49,249 nt of DNA from a virus, in IMG/VR virus record IMGVR_UViG_3300017748_000013, positions 1 through 49,249 of that record. One strand, written 5' to 3'. Below, one piece after another: positions 35,385-42,390 of this stretch. The notes beneath the pieces are model-generated. The model made no database searches. It saw only the letters and a list, made by a program, of their open reading frames with translations, and had not been told where the DNA came from. Every line of letters begins with the position of its first letter. Position 1 is the first letter of the stretch. Made by a program: the position numbers and the translations under genes.

Positions 35385-35767
35385 TAGTTAGTTTTCCTTT
35401 CTCTTAGTAAGTAAATGAAACCGCTCAATAGCAGTTCGTCTTTCTCTGGGTCACCCCAGTTCGTTATGGCCCGCAGTAAGTAATACTTCGGTAGCCAATT
35501 CAGTTTCACAGCCATACGCATGGCAGCTAAATCGTGGTACTCGTTTAGCTCCATGTCTCCACCGACTTCGACTAGCACTTCTTCGCCCTTCTCACCCATC
35601 GTATTGATGGCTTTGATCTTTGCCGGTTTGGTATCCGTTGCTGGCACATAGCTAGTTACGATGCGTTGCAGATGGTTCCGCTCCACATGTATGTCTAACG
35701 TGTCCAGTACATCCTTAACGTCTTCCAACTTGCTTCTCCTATCTCCCAATGTGTTCGATGTCGCCAT
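35384..35767 (-). CDS. Early protein, about 127 aa, function unknown
   Basis: The start is ambiguous. ATG 35767 overlaps the preceding gene by 29 bases. TTG 35728 lies after AGGAGAAGCAAG, an excellent ribosome binding site placed just after that gene's stop. The TTG form would have 114 residues. The protein has a short helix, a strand region (IVTSYVPATDTKPAKIKAIN) and a helical C-terminus (LAAMRMAVKLNWLPKYYLLR). No motif is recognised. It precedes the DUF3150-like gene with a TAATG overlap and so belongs to the same translational chain. Confidence 0.5.
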   Translation of the reverse strand: MATSNTLGDRRSKLEDVKDVLDTLDIHVERNHLQRIVTSYVPATDTKPAKIKAINTMGEKGEEVLVEVGGDMELNEYHDLAAMRMAVKLNWLPKYYLLRAITNWGDPEKDELLLSGFIYLLRERKTN

Positions 35768-36023
35768 CAGGTATGACCTGATACGCACCTTTGTTGTAGG
35801 GGATGGACACAGTGAACAGATTGTTCTTCTGTCCGTCCCGGTTCTTTCTGTCACTTGCATCGTAACCTGTTAGCGCGTAGTGGCTTACTGGCCCCGTGTG
35901 CGACGGGTACTTCGCACGAAAATCGGCAGAGCGTTGTTGCTCGGTGGGGGTACTGCAAACCATCGGTTTGAAAGGTCTTGCAGGCCGTCGAGGTTTACGC
36001 ACTGGTTTGTATCTTCTTGGCAT
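35739..36023 (-). CDS. First gene of the main early operon, basic 94-aa protein
   Basis: The product is very basic at its N-terminus (MPRRYKPVRKPRRPARPFKP) and then polar, with SHYALTGYDASDRKNRDGQK and a short C-terminal strand. It has the best early ribosome binding site (AGAGGAGA before ATG) and lies 88 bases downstream of the near-consensus early promoter, so it should be made first and strongly. A basic first early protein often targets host nucleic acids or polymerase, but its target here is unknown. Confidence 0.6.
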   Translation of the reverse strand: MPRRYKPVRKPRRPARPFKPMVCSTPTEQQRSADFRAKYPSHTGPVSHYALTGYDASDRKNRDGQKNNLFTVSIPYNKGAYQVIPDGDIEHIGR

Positions 36024-36038
36024 ATTGTCTCCTCTGTA

Positions 36039-36056
36039 GTTCTAACATGTTAGAAC
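36039..36056. promoter_or_regulatory. Palindrome copy 4, in the leader of the main early operon
   Basis: A perfect 18-bp palindrome lies 15 bases upstream of the first ATG of the operon, adjoining its ribosome binding site and about 55-70 bases downstream of the predicted transcription start. A protein bound here would act as a roadblock. It shares 24 identical bases (palindrome plus TTGTTA) with copy 5. Confidence 0.75.
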
Positions 36057-36069
36057 TTGTTACTGTAAG

Positions 36070-36085
36070 GTCGCTTGAGGGCGAC
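36070..36085 (-). other. Small hairpin in early leader
   Basis: GTCGC and GCGAC form a 5-bp stem around a 6-base loop in the 5' leader between the early promoter and the palindrome. It may influence mRNA stability; alone it is weak. Confidence 0.35.
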
Positions 36086-36117
36086 GAATCAATTGTGTAT
36101 CTGTCACACACAAAGAC

Positions 36118-36146
36118 ATTATCGCATATTCGTCGTCTTGTGTCAA
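36118..36146 (-). promoter_or_regulatory. Early sigma70-type promoter driving the leftward block
   Basis: Read on the minus strand: TTGACA (36146-36141), a 17-bp spacer, then GATAAT (36123-36118). The spacer ends TGC, so there is also an extended -10 TG. This is nearly consensus and should fire immediately with host RNA polymerase. Predicted start is near 36111, giving a leader of about 88 bases to the ATG at 36023. Confidence 0.85.
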
Positions 36147-36373
36147 GTATTATGATTAGGTGTTTTCTAATGGTTAGAGGTGTAATGTTCTATAATGTTC
36201 CAGAATGTTCCCTCGTATAGGTGGGCAAGTCCTTGATTTACCTAGAATGTTCCAATGTGCCTTTTTTAGGGAAATTGAATGGGTGGCGTAGAAGGGAGGA
36301 AGGAGGACGGAACATTAGGTAATTACGTGGTAACTTGTTTGGTGTGTGTTTTTACTAAGTCAAAATCTACCCC

Positions 36374-36415
36374 TATACATATATATTTCTAAAAAAGGAA
36401 CATTATACATATATA
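36374..36415. repeat. AT-rich direct repeats (possible DNA-unwinding element)
   Basis: TATACATATATA occurs at 36374-36385 and again at 36404-36415, exactly 30 bp apart, in a stretch of very high AT content inside the GGAACATT cluster. Such easily melted DNA next to repeated binding sites is expected at an origin; promoters are the alternative, since TATAAT-like hexamers are embedded. Confidence 0.6.
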
Positions 36416-36430
36416 GTCTTAAACGAATAT

Positions 36431-36460
36431 GCAGATACCGCCAGATAACGCCAGATACAA
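36431..36460. repeat. Three tandem 10-bp repeats (CCAGATAACG type)
   Basis: GCAGATACCG, CCAGATAACG and CCAGATACAA follow each other without gaps. The 10-bp period again matches a helical turn, and the core CAGATA is invariant. They lie between the AT-rich repeats and the right GGAACATT array and form a second type of binding-site array. Confidence 0.75.
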
Positions 36461-36577
36461 CCATACACCATCTGTCATTTGTTCCTTTTTGCCCAAAAAA
36501 AAGGGAACATTAGGGGAACATTATGGAACATTTGGAACATTACCCCCACGTAAAAAGGAACATTGCTCAACTGCCAT

Positions 36578-36595
36578 GTTCTAACATGTTAGAAC
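36578..36595. promoter_or_regulatory. Palindrome copy 5, edge of the repeat cluster
   Basis: A perfect 18-bp palindrome at the right edge of the GGAACATT array, in non-coding DNA with no supported gene start near. With copy 4 it brackets the control region. Confidence 0.75.
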
Positions 36596-36663
36596 TTGTT
36601 AACTTATGGTTTCTTCTGTCACGCAACGCTACGTTAGGAACTGGCCTCACAAGGTGGGGGCGT

Positions 36664-36696
36664 AAAAAAACCCCGACCAGCAAATGCTGGCCGAGG
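36664..36696 (-). terminator. Strong intrinsic terminator after the 174-aa early gene
   Basis: On the minus strand CCTCGGCCAGC and GCTGGTCGGGG form an 11-bp stem (two G-U pairs) with a 4-base loop, followed by TTTTTTT. It lies 19 bases past the stop of the gene at 36715-37239, insulating that transcript from the repeat cluster. Confidence 0.9.
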
Positions 36697-36714
36697 TTGG
36701 TTGGTGGTTGGTAG

Positions 36715-37239
36715 TTAGGACTTGATTGCTTGGCGTAGAGCCTTGATCGCGTCCATTACCGGCTTGACGTTTTCAATGTCTGGCGTCTCGGCGTTTTCTA
36801 TCCGTTTCTCCATCGCCGTGCATTGTTCAGTTAGATAGGTCGCTAGCGTTTTCTTCGTGCGTTTCGCAACCTCGCCAGCTCTGGCTTTCTCCACTGCCAC
36901 TACTGCCTGCTTCCATCGGGTGCAGTATTGGGTGACACTTTTCTGAATGGACTTGCGTTCTGCCTTTTCATCATCACTTAGCGCGGTAGTCGGTGTGGCG
37001 ATAAGCCTAACCGCTTTCTCCCCTCGCCCTCGAATGATAGCAGCGCGATGCTTTGCCCAGTCCAGTTTGTTAGTCGCGTCCGTTGCCTGTAGTTTCAGCA
37101 AATCTTTCTCGCTAGTGGGGAGCCAGATGGACTTACCACCCGCATCAAGATAGGCGTTAACCGCTTTCTCTTTTGATGCTTCACTCTCGCCGAATTGTCC
37201 AGTTGCCGCGTACAGATCTTTCATTGTTATGTTAGTCAT
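36715..37239 (-). CDS. Isolated early protein, 174 aa, own promoter and terminator, function unknown
   Basis: The product is helical and highly charged: LQATDATNKLDWAKHRAAII, RGRGEKAVRLIATP, then a long coiled-coil-like C-terminal half (EKAERKSIQKSVTQYCTRWK, AMEKRIENAETPDIENV). No catalytic motif is seen. It is transcribed alone: a candidate promoter lies at 37292-37320, GGAG precedes ATG, and a strong terminator follows. A separate monocistronic unit beside the control region suggests a regulator, replication initiator or host-takeover protein, but I cannot say which. Confidence 0.55.
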   Translation of the reverse strand: MTNITMKDLYAATGQFGESEASKEKAVNAYLDAGGKSIWLPTSEKDLLKLQATDATNKLDWAKHRAAIIRGRGEKAVRLIATPTTALSDDEKAERKSIQKSVTQYCTRWKQAVVAVEKARAGEVAKRTKKTLATYLTEQCTAMEKRIENAETPDIENVKPVMDAIKALRQAIKS

Positions 37240-37291
37240 AAGAATGACTCCTTTTTAGTTAAGTTATGCCGCCATCGCTGGCGACCAATAC

Positions 37292-37320
37292 ATAATAACA
37301 AACCACCAGATAAATGCAAA
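37292..37320 (-). promoter_or_regulatory. Candidate promoter for the isolated 174-aa early gene
   Basis: On the minus strand TTTGCA (37320-37315), a 17-bp spacer and TATTAT (37297-37292) match sigma70 at 4/6 and 5/6 positions. Palindrome copy 6 lies 20 bp upstream of the -35. The predicted leader is about 45 bases. Confidence 0.55.
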
Positions 37321-37340
37321 GAATGGCATTAAATACCAAC

Positions 37341-37356
37341 TTCTAACATGTTAGAA
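37341..37356. promoter_or_regulatory. Palindrome copy 6 (trimmed: TTCTAACATGTTAGAA)
   Basis: The 16-bp core is perfect, but the outermost left base is C instead of G, so the 18-bp symmetry is lost by one pair. It sits about 100 bases upstream of the 174-aa gene, above its candidate -35, a position suited to an activator or to a repressor of the divergent late side. Confidence 0.7.
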
Positions 37357-37590
37357 CCTAACTAAACACCACTCCCCCCCGACCCCCCGCGCACAGCTTG
37401 TGACTCCTAGCAGTTCTCTATATTACTAATCTGCACGAACTTTCAGCATTTTTCTGGGTTTTGGTCTTGACCCCCCTCCACACAGAACCCCCCACCCTAA
37501 ATTTTAAGTACCTAGCAAAAAAATTTTTGTTATATCTAGTAGTCTTTGGTGTATATTCGCGCCAACGGCTATCAGCCAGCGGTAAAATCT
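37357..37590. promoter_or_regulatory. Early/late intergenic region: C-runs, A-tract, possible rightward promoter
   Basis: About 230 bases with no supported gene. Runs of C (37374-37380 and 37383-37388, and again around 37470-37497) would put G-runs on the minus strand able to form a quadruplex. AAAAAAATTTTT (37517-37528) is an A-tract likely to bend DNA. A weak rightward promoter could be TTGTGA (37398-37403), 17 bp, TATTAC (37421-37426). The late genes must start from here, and the terminase recognition (pac/cos) site may also lie here; neither is proven. Confidence 0.45.
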
Positions 37591-38187
37591 ATGACATTAC
37601 TTATAGAACCTGAGATCGGCGTTCCTTTTTCCGACGACTTTAGCTTTGTCGATTTGAAAGAACGCGCAGCCGCTGCTTGTAGCACAGCACTAGAACTCTC
37701 TAAGCACGGGTTAGATCTAACACCAAGTAAAGAAGATGAAGATACCGCTGCGCGACTTGCTATTGCTTATGCTGATGACCCTGAAAAAACTTCTAAGAAA
37801 GTTACAGCAAAGAAAGCGGCGACGCTTACCCCTGCCTCTCTTGTTCTGACAAACAACATACTGCAAGAGTTTGGGCATTCTGTTGCAGAAAGTGCAACAC
37901 AGATCAGGCATCTCGTAACCAATAAGCTATTACTAGAGTCAGAGAACGAAGATCCGCGCATTCGTATGCGTGCGCTGGAGCTGTTAGGTAAGATCTCAGA
38001 CGTAGGTTTGTTTGCTGAGAAGTCGGAAGTGACAATCACACATCAATCGACAGATGACTTACGTAACAAGTTACGTGATAAACTGGAAAAATTGATTACG
38101 CCTGACGCAGACATCGTAGATGGGGAGTACACCGACGTGGCATTCGATGTAGATAGTGAGCTTGGCATAGATAGTGACCAACATTAG
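37591..38187 (+). CDS. Terminase small subunit (probable)
   Basis: A start at ATG 37591 is preferred; the frame is open back to TTG/GTG at 37546-37549 but without a ribosome binding site. The 198-aa product has a helical middle (SLVLTNNILQEFGHSVAESA) and a segment PRIRMRALELLGKISDVGLF then AEKSEVTITHQSTDDL, which resembles the C-terminal region of phage small terminases that recognise the packaging site. It precedes and overlaps the large terminase by 14 bases, the usual order. No HTH is obvious by eye, hence moderate confidence. Confidence 0.7.
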   Translation: MTLLIEPEIGVPFSDDFSFVDLKERAAAACSTALELSKHGLDLTPSKEDEDTAARLAIAYADDPEKTSKKVTAKKAATLTPASLVLTNNILQEFGHSVAESATQIRHLVTNKLLLESENEDPRIRMRALELLGKISDVGLFAEKSEVTITHQSTDDLRNKLRDKLEKLITPDADIVDGEYTDVAFDVDSELGIDSDQH

Positions 38188-39736
38188 TCACAAGATTCCT
38201 GACTTTAGCGAAGACGAAGTAGAGCAGATGCTCAATAACCTTGATTCGTTTACGGACGAAGAGGTTGTTGAGATAAATCGCATCGTTGACGAGCTAGACG
38301 AGCGCAGAATTAACAAAGAAGCGTACCTAGACCTCATAGAGTTCTGCAAACGTATGCAGCCAGACTACATTGTGGGTAAGCATCACCGCATTTTGGCTGA
38401 CTTACTCATGGATATTGAGCGAGGTAGGAAGGATCGCATCTGTGTGAACATCCCACCACGCCACGGTAAGTCCCAACTTGTTTCTATTTTCTTCCCAGCG
38501 TGGTTTTTAGGGCGAAACCCGAACAAAAAAGTGATGATGGTGTCGCATACTACTGATTTGGCAGTAGATTTTGGTAGAAAAGTGCGAAATCTCATCTCTA
38601 CGGACGCATATCAGGCCATTTTTCCTACCGTACAGCTTGCAAGTGACTCAAAATCAGCCGGTAGATGGAATACAAACACAGGTGGCGAGTATTATGCGTG
38701 TGGTATTGGCTCTGCTCTTGCTGGTCGCGGCGCTGATTTACTCTTGGTAGATGATCCGCACTCTGAACAGGACGTAATTAACGGTAATTTTACTGTTTTT
38801 GAGAAAGCGTACGAGTGGTTTACGTTTGGAGCACGTACTCGTCTGATGCCGGGGGGTCGTGTAGCTATAATTCAGACCCGATGGCACATGGATGACCTCA
38901 CTGGGCGTGTAACACGCGACATGGTGCAGAACGACAGGGCAGATGAGTATGAAGTGGTCGAGTTTCCCGCCATATTAGAGATAGAGGACGAGGAAACAGA
39001 CGACATTGTAGAAAAACCGCTCTGGCCTGAGTTTTTTGACCTAGAGGCGCTGCTGCGGACTAAGGCATCCATGCCGACATTCCAGTGGAACGCGCAGTAT
39101 CAGCAGACACCCACGGCAGAAGAGGCCGCACTGGTCAAACGCGAGTGGTGGCAGACGTGGGATCAGGAAAGTCCGCCCAGTTGTGAGTACATTATTATGT
39201 CGCTGGACGCGGCAGCAGAGAAACATAACCGTGCTGACTACACGGCGCTGACTACATGGGGTGTATTCCTGTACGAGGAGACAGGTGCGTACAATATCAT
39301 TCTGTTAAACAGTATAAAGAAGCGCCTAGAGTTTCCCGAGCTAAAAGACATGGCGATGGAAGAGTATGGTGAGTGGGAACCTGATGCGTTTATCGTAGAA
39401 AAGAAATCATCGGGCACGGCGCTGTACCAAGAGATGAGGCGCATGGGGTTGCCCGTTTCAGAGTATACGCCTCACAGGGGATCAGGTGATAAACTTGCAC
39501 GCCTTAACTCAGTATCTGATATTGTTGCGTCTGGTTTAGTATGGGTTCCTCCCACACGCTGGGCGGAAGAGGTGATCGAAGAGATAGCGGGGTTTCCGTT
39601 TATGAGTCATGATGACTTGGTTGACTCAACGGTCATGGCGCTCATGCGGTTCAGACAAGGTGGATTTATCAGGCTACCAACAGATGAGCCAGAAGAAACA
39701 CGATACTTCAAACGGCGCGGAAGCGGGTTCTACTAG
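38174..39736 (+). CDS. Terminase large subunit
   Basis: The 520-aa packaging motor has an ATPase domain with Walker A PPRHGKSQ (94-101), Walker B LLLVDDP (189-195) and coupling motif IIQTRWH (232-238). The C-terminal RNase H-like nuclease has acidic residues at Asp345 (SLDAAAE), Glu409 (FIVEKKS) and Asp480/481/484 (SHDDLVD). It translocates DNA into the prohead through the portal and cuts the concatemer. The start is GTG 38174, overlapping the small subunit gene. Walker B ends in Asp-Asp instead of Asp-Glu, as in some phage terminases. Confidence 0.95.
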   Translation: MTNISHKIPDFSEDEVEQMLNNLDSFTDEEVVEINRIVDELDERRINKEAYLDLIEFCKRMQPDYIVGKHHRILADLLMDIERGRKDRICVNIPPRHGKSQLVSIFFPAWFLGRNPNKKVMMVSHTTDLAVDFGRKVRNLISTDAYQAIFPTVQLASDSKSAGRWNTNTGGEYYACGIGSALAGRGADLLLVDDPHSEQDVINGNFTVFEKAYEWFTFGARTRLMPGGRVAIIQTRWHMDDLTGRVTRDMVQNDRADEYEVVEFPAILEIEDEETDDIVEKPLWPEFFDLEALLRTKASMPTFQWNAQYQQTPTAEEAALVKREWWQTWDQESPPSCEYIIMSLDAAAEKHNRADYTALTTWGVFLYEETGAYNIILLNSIKKRLEFPELKDMAMEEYGEWEPDAFIVEKKSSGTALYQEMRRMGLPVSEYTPHRGSGDKLARLNSVSDIVASGLVWVPPTRWAEEVIEEIAGFPFMSHDDLVDSTVMALMRFRQGGFIRLPTDEPEETRYFKRRGSGFY

Positions 39737-39745
39737 AGACAGATT

Positions 39746-42196
39746 ATGGCTATAGAAAAAGGTTTGTACGCAGCGCCTCAAGGTATGGAAGAAGAGGAAG
39801 CACCAGATTTAGAGATTGAGATTGTTGATCCTGAGATGGTGACGTTGGACGATGGCAGCGTAGAGATCACCATAATTCCTAACGCAGAACCTACGGACAT
39901 GCTGCCGTTTGATGCAAACCTAGCTGAAGTATTAGAAGACAGTGTTCTCGGTGAAATGGCTGACGAACTGATCGGTTCAATAGAAGCAGACATGGGTAGC
40001 CGCAAAGAGTGGGCGGATACATTTGTTCGTGGGCTGGACGTATTAGGTTTTAGATACGAAGAGCGTAGCGAACCGTGGGAAGGCGCGTGTGGTGTGTACT
40101 CCACAGTGCTTGCCGAAGCAGCCATACGCTTTCAAGCAGAAACCATGTCAGAGACTTTTCCCGCCGCTGGCCCCGTCAAGGTAAAGGTGCTGGGCGAAGA
40201 AACTAAAGATAAGGAAGAAGCCGCAGAAAGAGTGAAGGCGGACATGAACTATGAGCTTACTGAGCACATGGTGGAGTACCGGCCTGAACATGAGCGTCTT
40301 TTATATAACTTAGGTTTGGCAGGCAGTGCGTTCAAAAAGGTGTACTACGACCTGAACCTAGGGCGACAGGTTGCCATGTTCATACCAGCAGAAGATGTAG
40401 TAGTGCCTTACGGTGCCTCACACATAGAAACTGCTGAACGTGTGACACATGTCATGCGTAAAACAAAGAACGAACTGAAGAAACTACAAGTGGCTGGGTT
40501 CTACAGAGACGTGGAACTAGGCGATCCTACCCCCTACCACTCTGATATAGAAGAACGTAAAGCTGAAGAGGGCGGGTACTCACTAACAGACGATGATCGT
40601 TTTGCGCTGTACGAGGTGCACGCAGACTTAATAATTGAAGGTATTGACGATGACGAGGATGGCATAGCCAAGCCCTACGTGGTGACACTAGAGCGCGGCA
40701 ACTCTGAGGTCTTATCTATTCGTCGTAACTGGAATCCTGATGATGCGTTGATGCTGAAGCGCCAGCACTTCGTACACTACGTGTATGTGCCGGGGTTCGG
40801 CTTTTATGGTCTTGGATTGATACATATAATAGGGGGGTACGCTAAGGCGGGCACTTCTATCATACGGCAACTGGTGGACGCTGGCACGCTAGCTAATCTA
40901 CCGGGGGGTCTGAAGTCTCGTGGATTGCGGATCAAAGGTGACGATACGCCGATTGAACCCGGAGAGTTTAAGGACGTAGATGTGCCGTCTGGCAGCATAC
41001 GCGACAACATCTTGCCGCTTCCTTATAAGGAGCCAAGTCAAACACTTCTAGCTCTACTTAACCAGATAACAAAAGAAGGGCAGCGTCTTGGGGCGATCAG
41101 CGATATGAATATCTCTGATATGTCTGCAAATGCGCCGGTTGGTACTACGCTTGCTCTGTTAGAAAGAACGCTCAAGCCAATGGCAGCAGTGCAGGCTCGC
41201 GTGCATTACGCCATGAAGCAAGAGTTTAAGATGCTCAAAGTTTTGATGGCAGAGTATGCACCCATAGAATATGGGTATCAGCCACACAGAGGTGAGATCT
41301 CGGCAAAACAAGCGGATTACATGTTAGTAGATGTAATACCTGTTAGTGATCCGAATAGTTCCACGATGGCGCAGCGTGTCGTACAATATCAGGCAGTAAT
41401 ACAACTGGCACAATCCGCACCACAGATATACAATCTGCCGCAATTACACAGGCAGATGATTGAGGTGTTGGGTATAAAGAACGCTGACAAGCTAGTGCCC
41501 ACAAAAGATGACGCTAAACCTACTGACCCAGTTAGTGAAAATATGGACGCGCTGGTTGGCAAACCACTCAAAGCATTTATATACCAAGATCACGATGCTC
41601 ATATCGCAACGCACCAAGCGTTTATGCAAGACCCAACAATCATGCAGATGATCGGACAGAACCCACAGGCGAAACCAATCATGGCTGCGCTACAAGCGCA
41701 CATTGCAGAGCACCTTGGCTTCAAGTACCGCAAAGAAGTTGAAGAGAAACTGGGCGCACCGCTACCACCACCGAATGAAGAGTTACCCGAGCAGGTTGAA
41801 GTTAACCTTGCTAGGTTGGTCGCTGACGCAGGCAAACAGCTTACACAGCAGAATCAACAGCGGGTGGCACAGCAGCAGGCACAACAGAAGGCGCAAGACC
41901 CTGTGGTGCAGATGCAGCAGGCAGAGCTACAGATAAAACAGCAAGAAGTGCAGCGTAAGGCAGCTAAAGATCAGCTAGATGCTCAGATGAAGCAGGCAGA
42001 GCTGGAGCTAAAAGCACGTAACCAGATGCAGGATGCACAGATAGATCAAGCAGAACTTGCTATTAAACAGCAAGAATTACAAATTGACGCACAGAAAGCA
42101 GGCGCTAAACTTGCCGCAGATCGTAGAAAGGACAATACGAAGTTGGATCTGGACTTACTAAAAACTATGAAAGATTCGACGCCTAGGGATCAGTAA
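39746..42196 (+). CDS. Portal protein, P22-like
   Basis: The 816-aa protein follows the large terminase and has the P22-type portal pattern: EWADTFVRGLDVLGFRYEER, YNLGLAGSAFKKVYYD, FIPAEDVVVPYGASHI and HFVHYVYVPGFGFYGLGLIH. The N-terminus is acidic (MEEEEAPDLEIEIVD). The last 130 residues are Gln/Lys/Ala-rich helix, as expected for the long C-terminal barrel of P22-like portals, which senses DNA pressure. It forms the dodecameric DNA channel at one capsid vertex. Length is slightly above P22 gp1. Confidence 0.88.
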   Translation: MAIEKGLYAAPQGMEEEEAPDLEIEIVDPEMVTLDDGSVEITIIPNAEPTDMLPFDANLAEVLEDSVLGEMADELIGSIEADMGSRKEWADTFVRGLDVLGFRYEERSEPWEGACGVYSTVLAEAAIRFQAETMSETFPAAGPVKVKVLGEETKDKEEAAERVKADMNYELTEHMVEYRPEHERLLYNLGLAGSAFKKVYYDLNLGRQVAMFIPAEDVVVPYGASHIETAERVTHVMRKTKNELKKLQVAGFYRDVELGDPTPYHSDIEERKAEEGGYSLTDDDRFALYEVHADLIIEGIDDDEDGIAKPYVVTLERGNSEVLSIRRNWNPDDALMLKRQHFVHYVYVPGFGFYGLGLIHIIGGYAKAGTSIIRQLVDAGTLANLPGGLKSRGLRIKGDDTPIEPGEFKDVDVPSGSIRDNILPLPYKEPSQTLLALLNQITKEGQRLGAISDMNISDMSANAPVGTTLALLERTLKPMAAVQARVHYAMKQEFKMLKVLMAEYAPIEYGYQPHRGEISAKQADYMLVDVIPVSDPNSSTMAQRVVQYQAVIQLAQSAPQIYNLPQLHRQMIEVLGIKNADKLVPTKDDAKPTDPVSENMDALVGKPLKAFIYQDHDAHIATHQAFMQDPTIMQMIGQNPQAKPIMAALQAHIAEHLGFKYRKEVEEKLGAPLPPPNEELPEQVEVNLARLVADAGKQLTQQNQQRVAQQQAQQKAQDPVVQMQQAELQIKQQEVQRKAAKDQLDAQMKQAELELKARNQMQDAQIDQAELAIKQQELQIDAQKAGAKLAADRRKDNTKLDLDLLKTMKDSTPRDQ

Positions 42197-42390
42197 TGGC
42201 AAAAACCGTCTTTGACGTGTTAAGAGAAAAAATTGAAGCGGATAAAAACGCCGCACTACAACACCTTGCAGGTGGGGGGGCTAAAGACTTCGCCATGTAC
42301 AAGGAGGCTACGGGTTTAATTCGAGGTCTCGAAACCTGTCTGGGCCATATAGAAGACCTCTCGCGCAATTTGGAATACGAAGATGACTGA
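42196..42390 (+). CDS. Small conserved head-module protein
   Basis: This 64-aa protein is coupled to the portal gene by TAATG and overlaps the co-chaperonin gene by eight bases. It is helical (VFDVLREKIEADKNAALQHL) with AGGGAKDFAMYKEATGLIRG, a pattern I recall from small proteins next to podovirus portals. The role is unknown; it may be a head-tail or portal-assembly accessory. Confidence 0.6.
   Translation: MAKTVFDVLREKIEADKNAALQHLAGGGAKDFAMYKEATGLIRGLETCLGHIEDLSRNLEYEDD

Larger units (their letters stand above)
36184..36564. repeat. Cluster of GGAACATT repeats (iteron-like), candidate origin/control region
   Basis: Ten exact copies of the 8-mer occur in 381 bp. Three are AATGTTCC on the plus strand (starting 36194, 36204, 36246) and seven are GGAACATT (36309, 36397, 36504, 36515, 36525, 36534, 36557). 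Near copies lie at 36184 and 36254. Several are 9-11 bp apart, about one helical turn, so a protein could bind them on one face. The left copies point opposite to the right ones, flanking AT-rich DNA. This is typical of replication origins and of cooperative regulator arrays. No gene is supported here. Confidence 0.8.

Noticed and set aside
36187-36200. Rightward promoter from TATAAT at 36191-36196
   Set aside because: The hexamer is part of the AATGTTCC repeats and no -35 element lies 15-19 bp upstream.
36184-36564. CRISPR-like array
   Set aside because: Repeats are only 8 bp with irregular spacing and two orientations, and no cas genes are present.
36523-36714. 63-codon plus-strand frame in the control region
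   Set aside because: It runs through GGAACATT repeats, palindrome copy 5 and the minus-strand terminator, and has no ribosome binding site; it is a by-product of the repeats.
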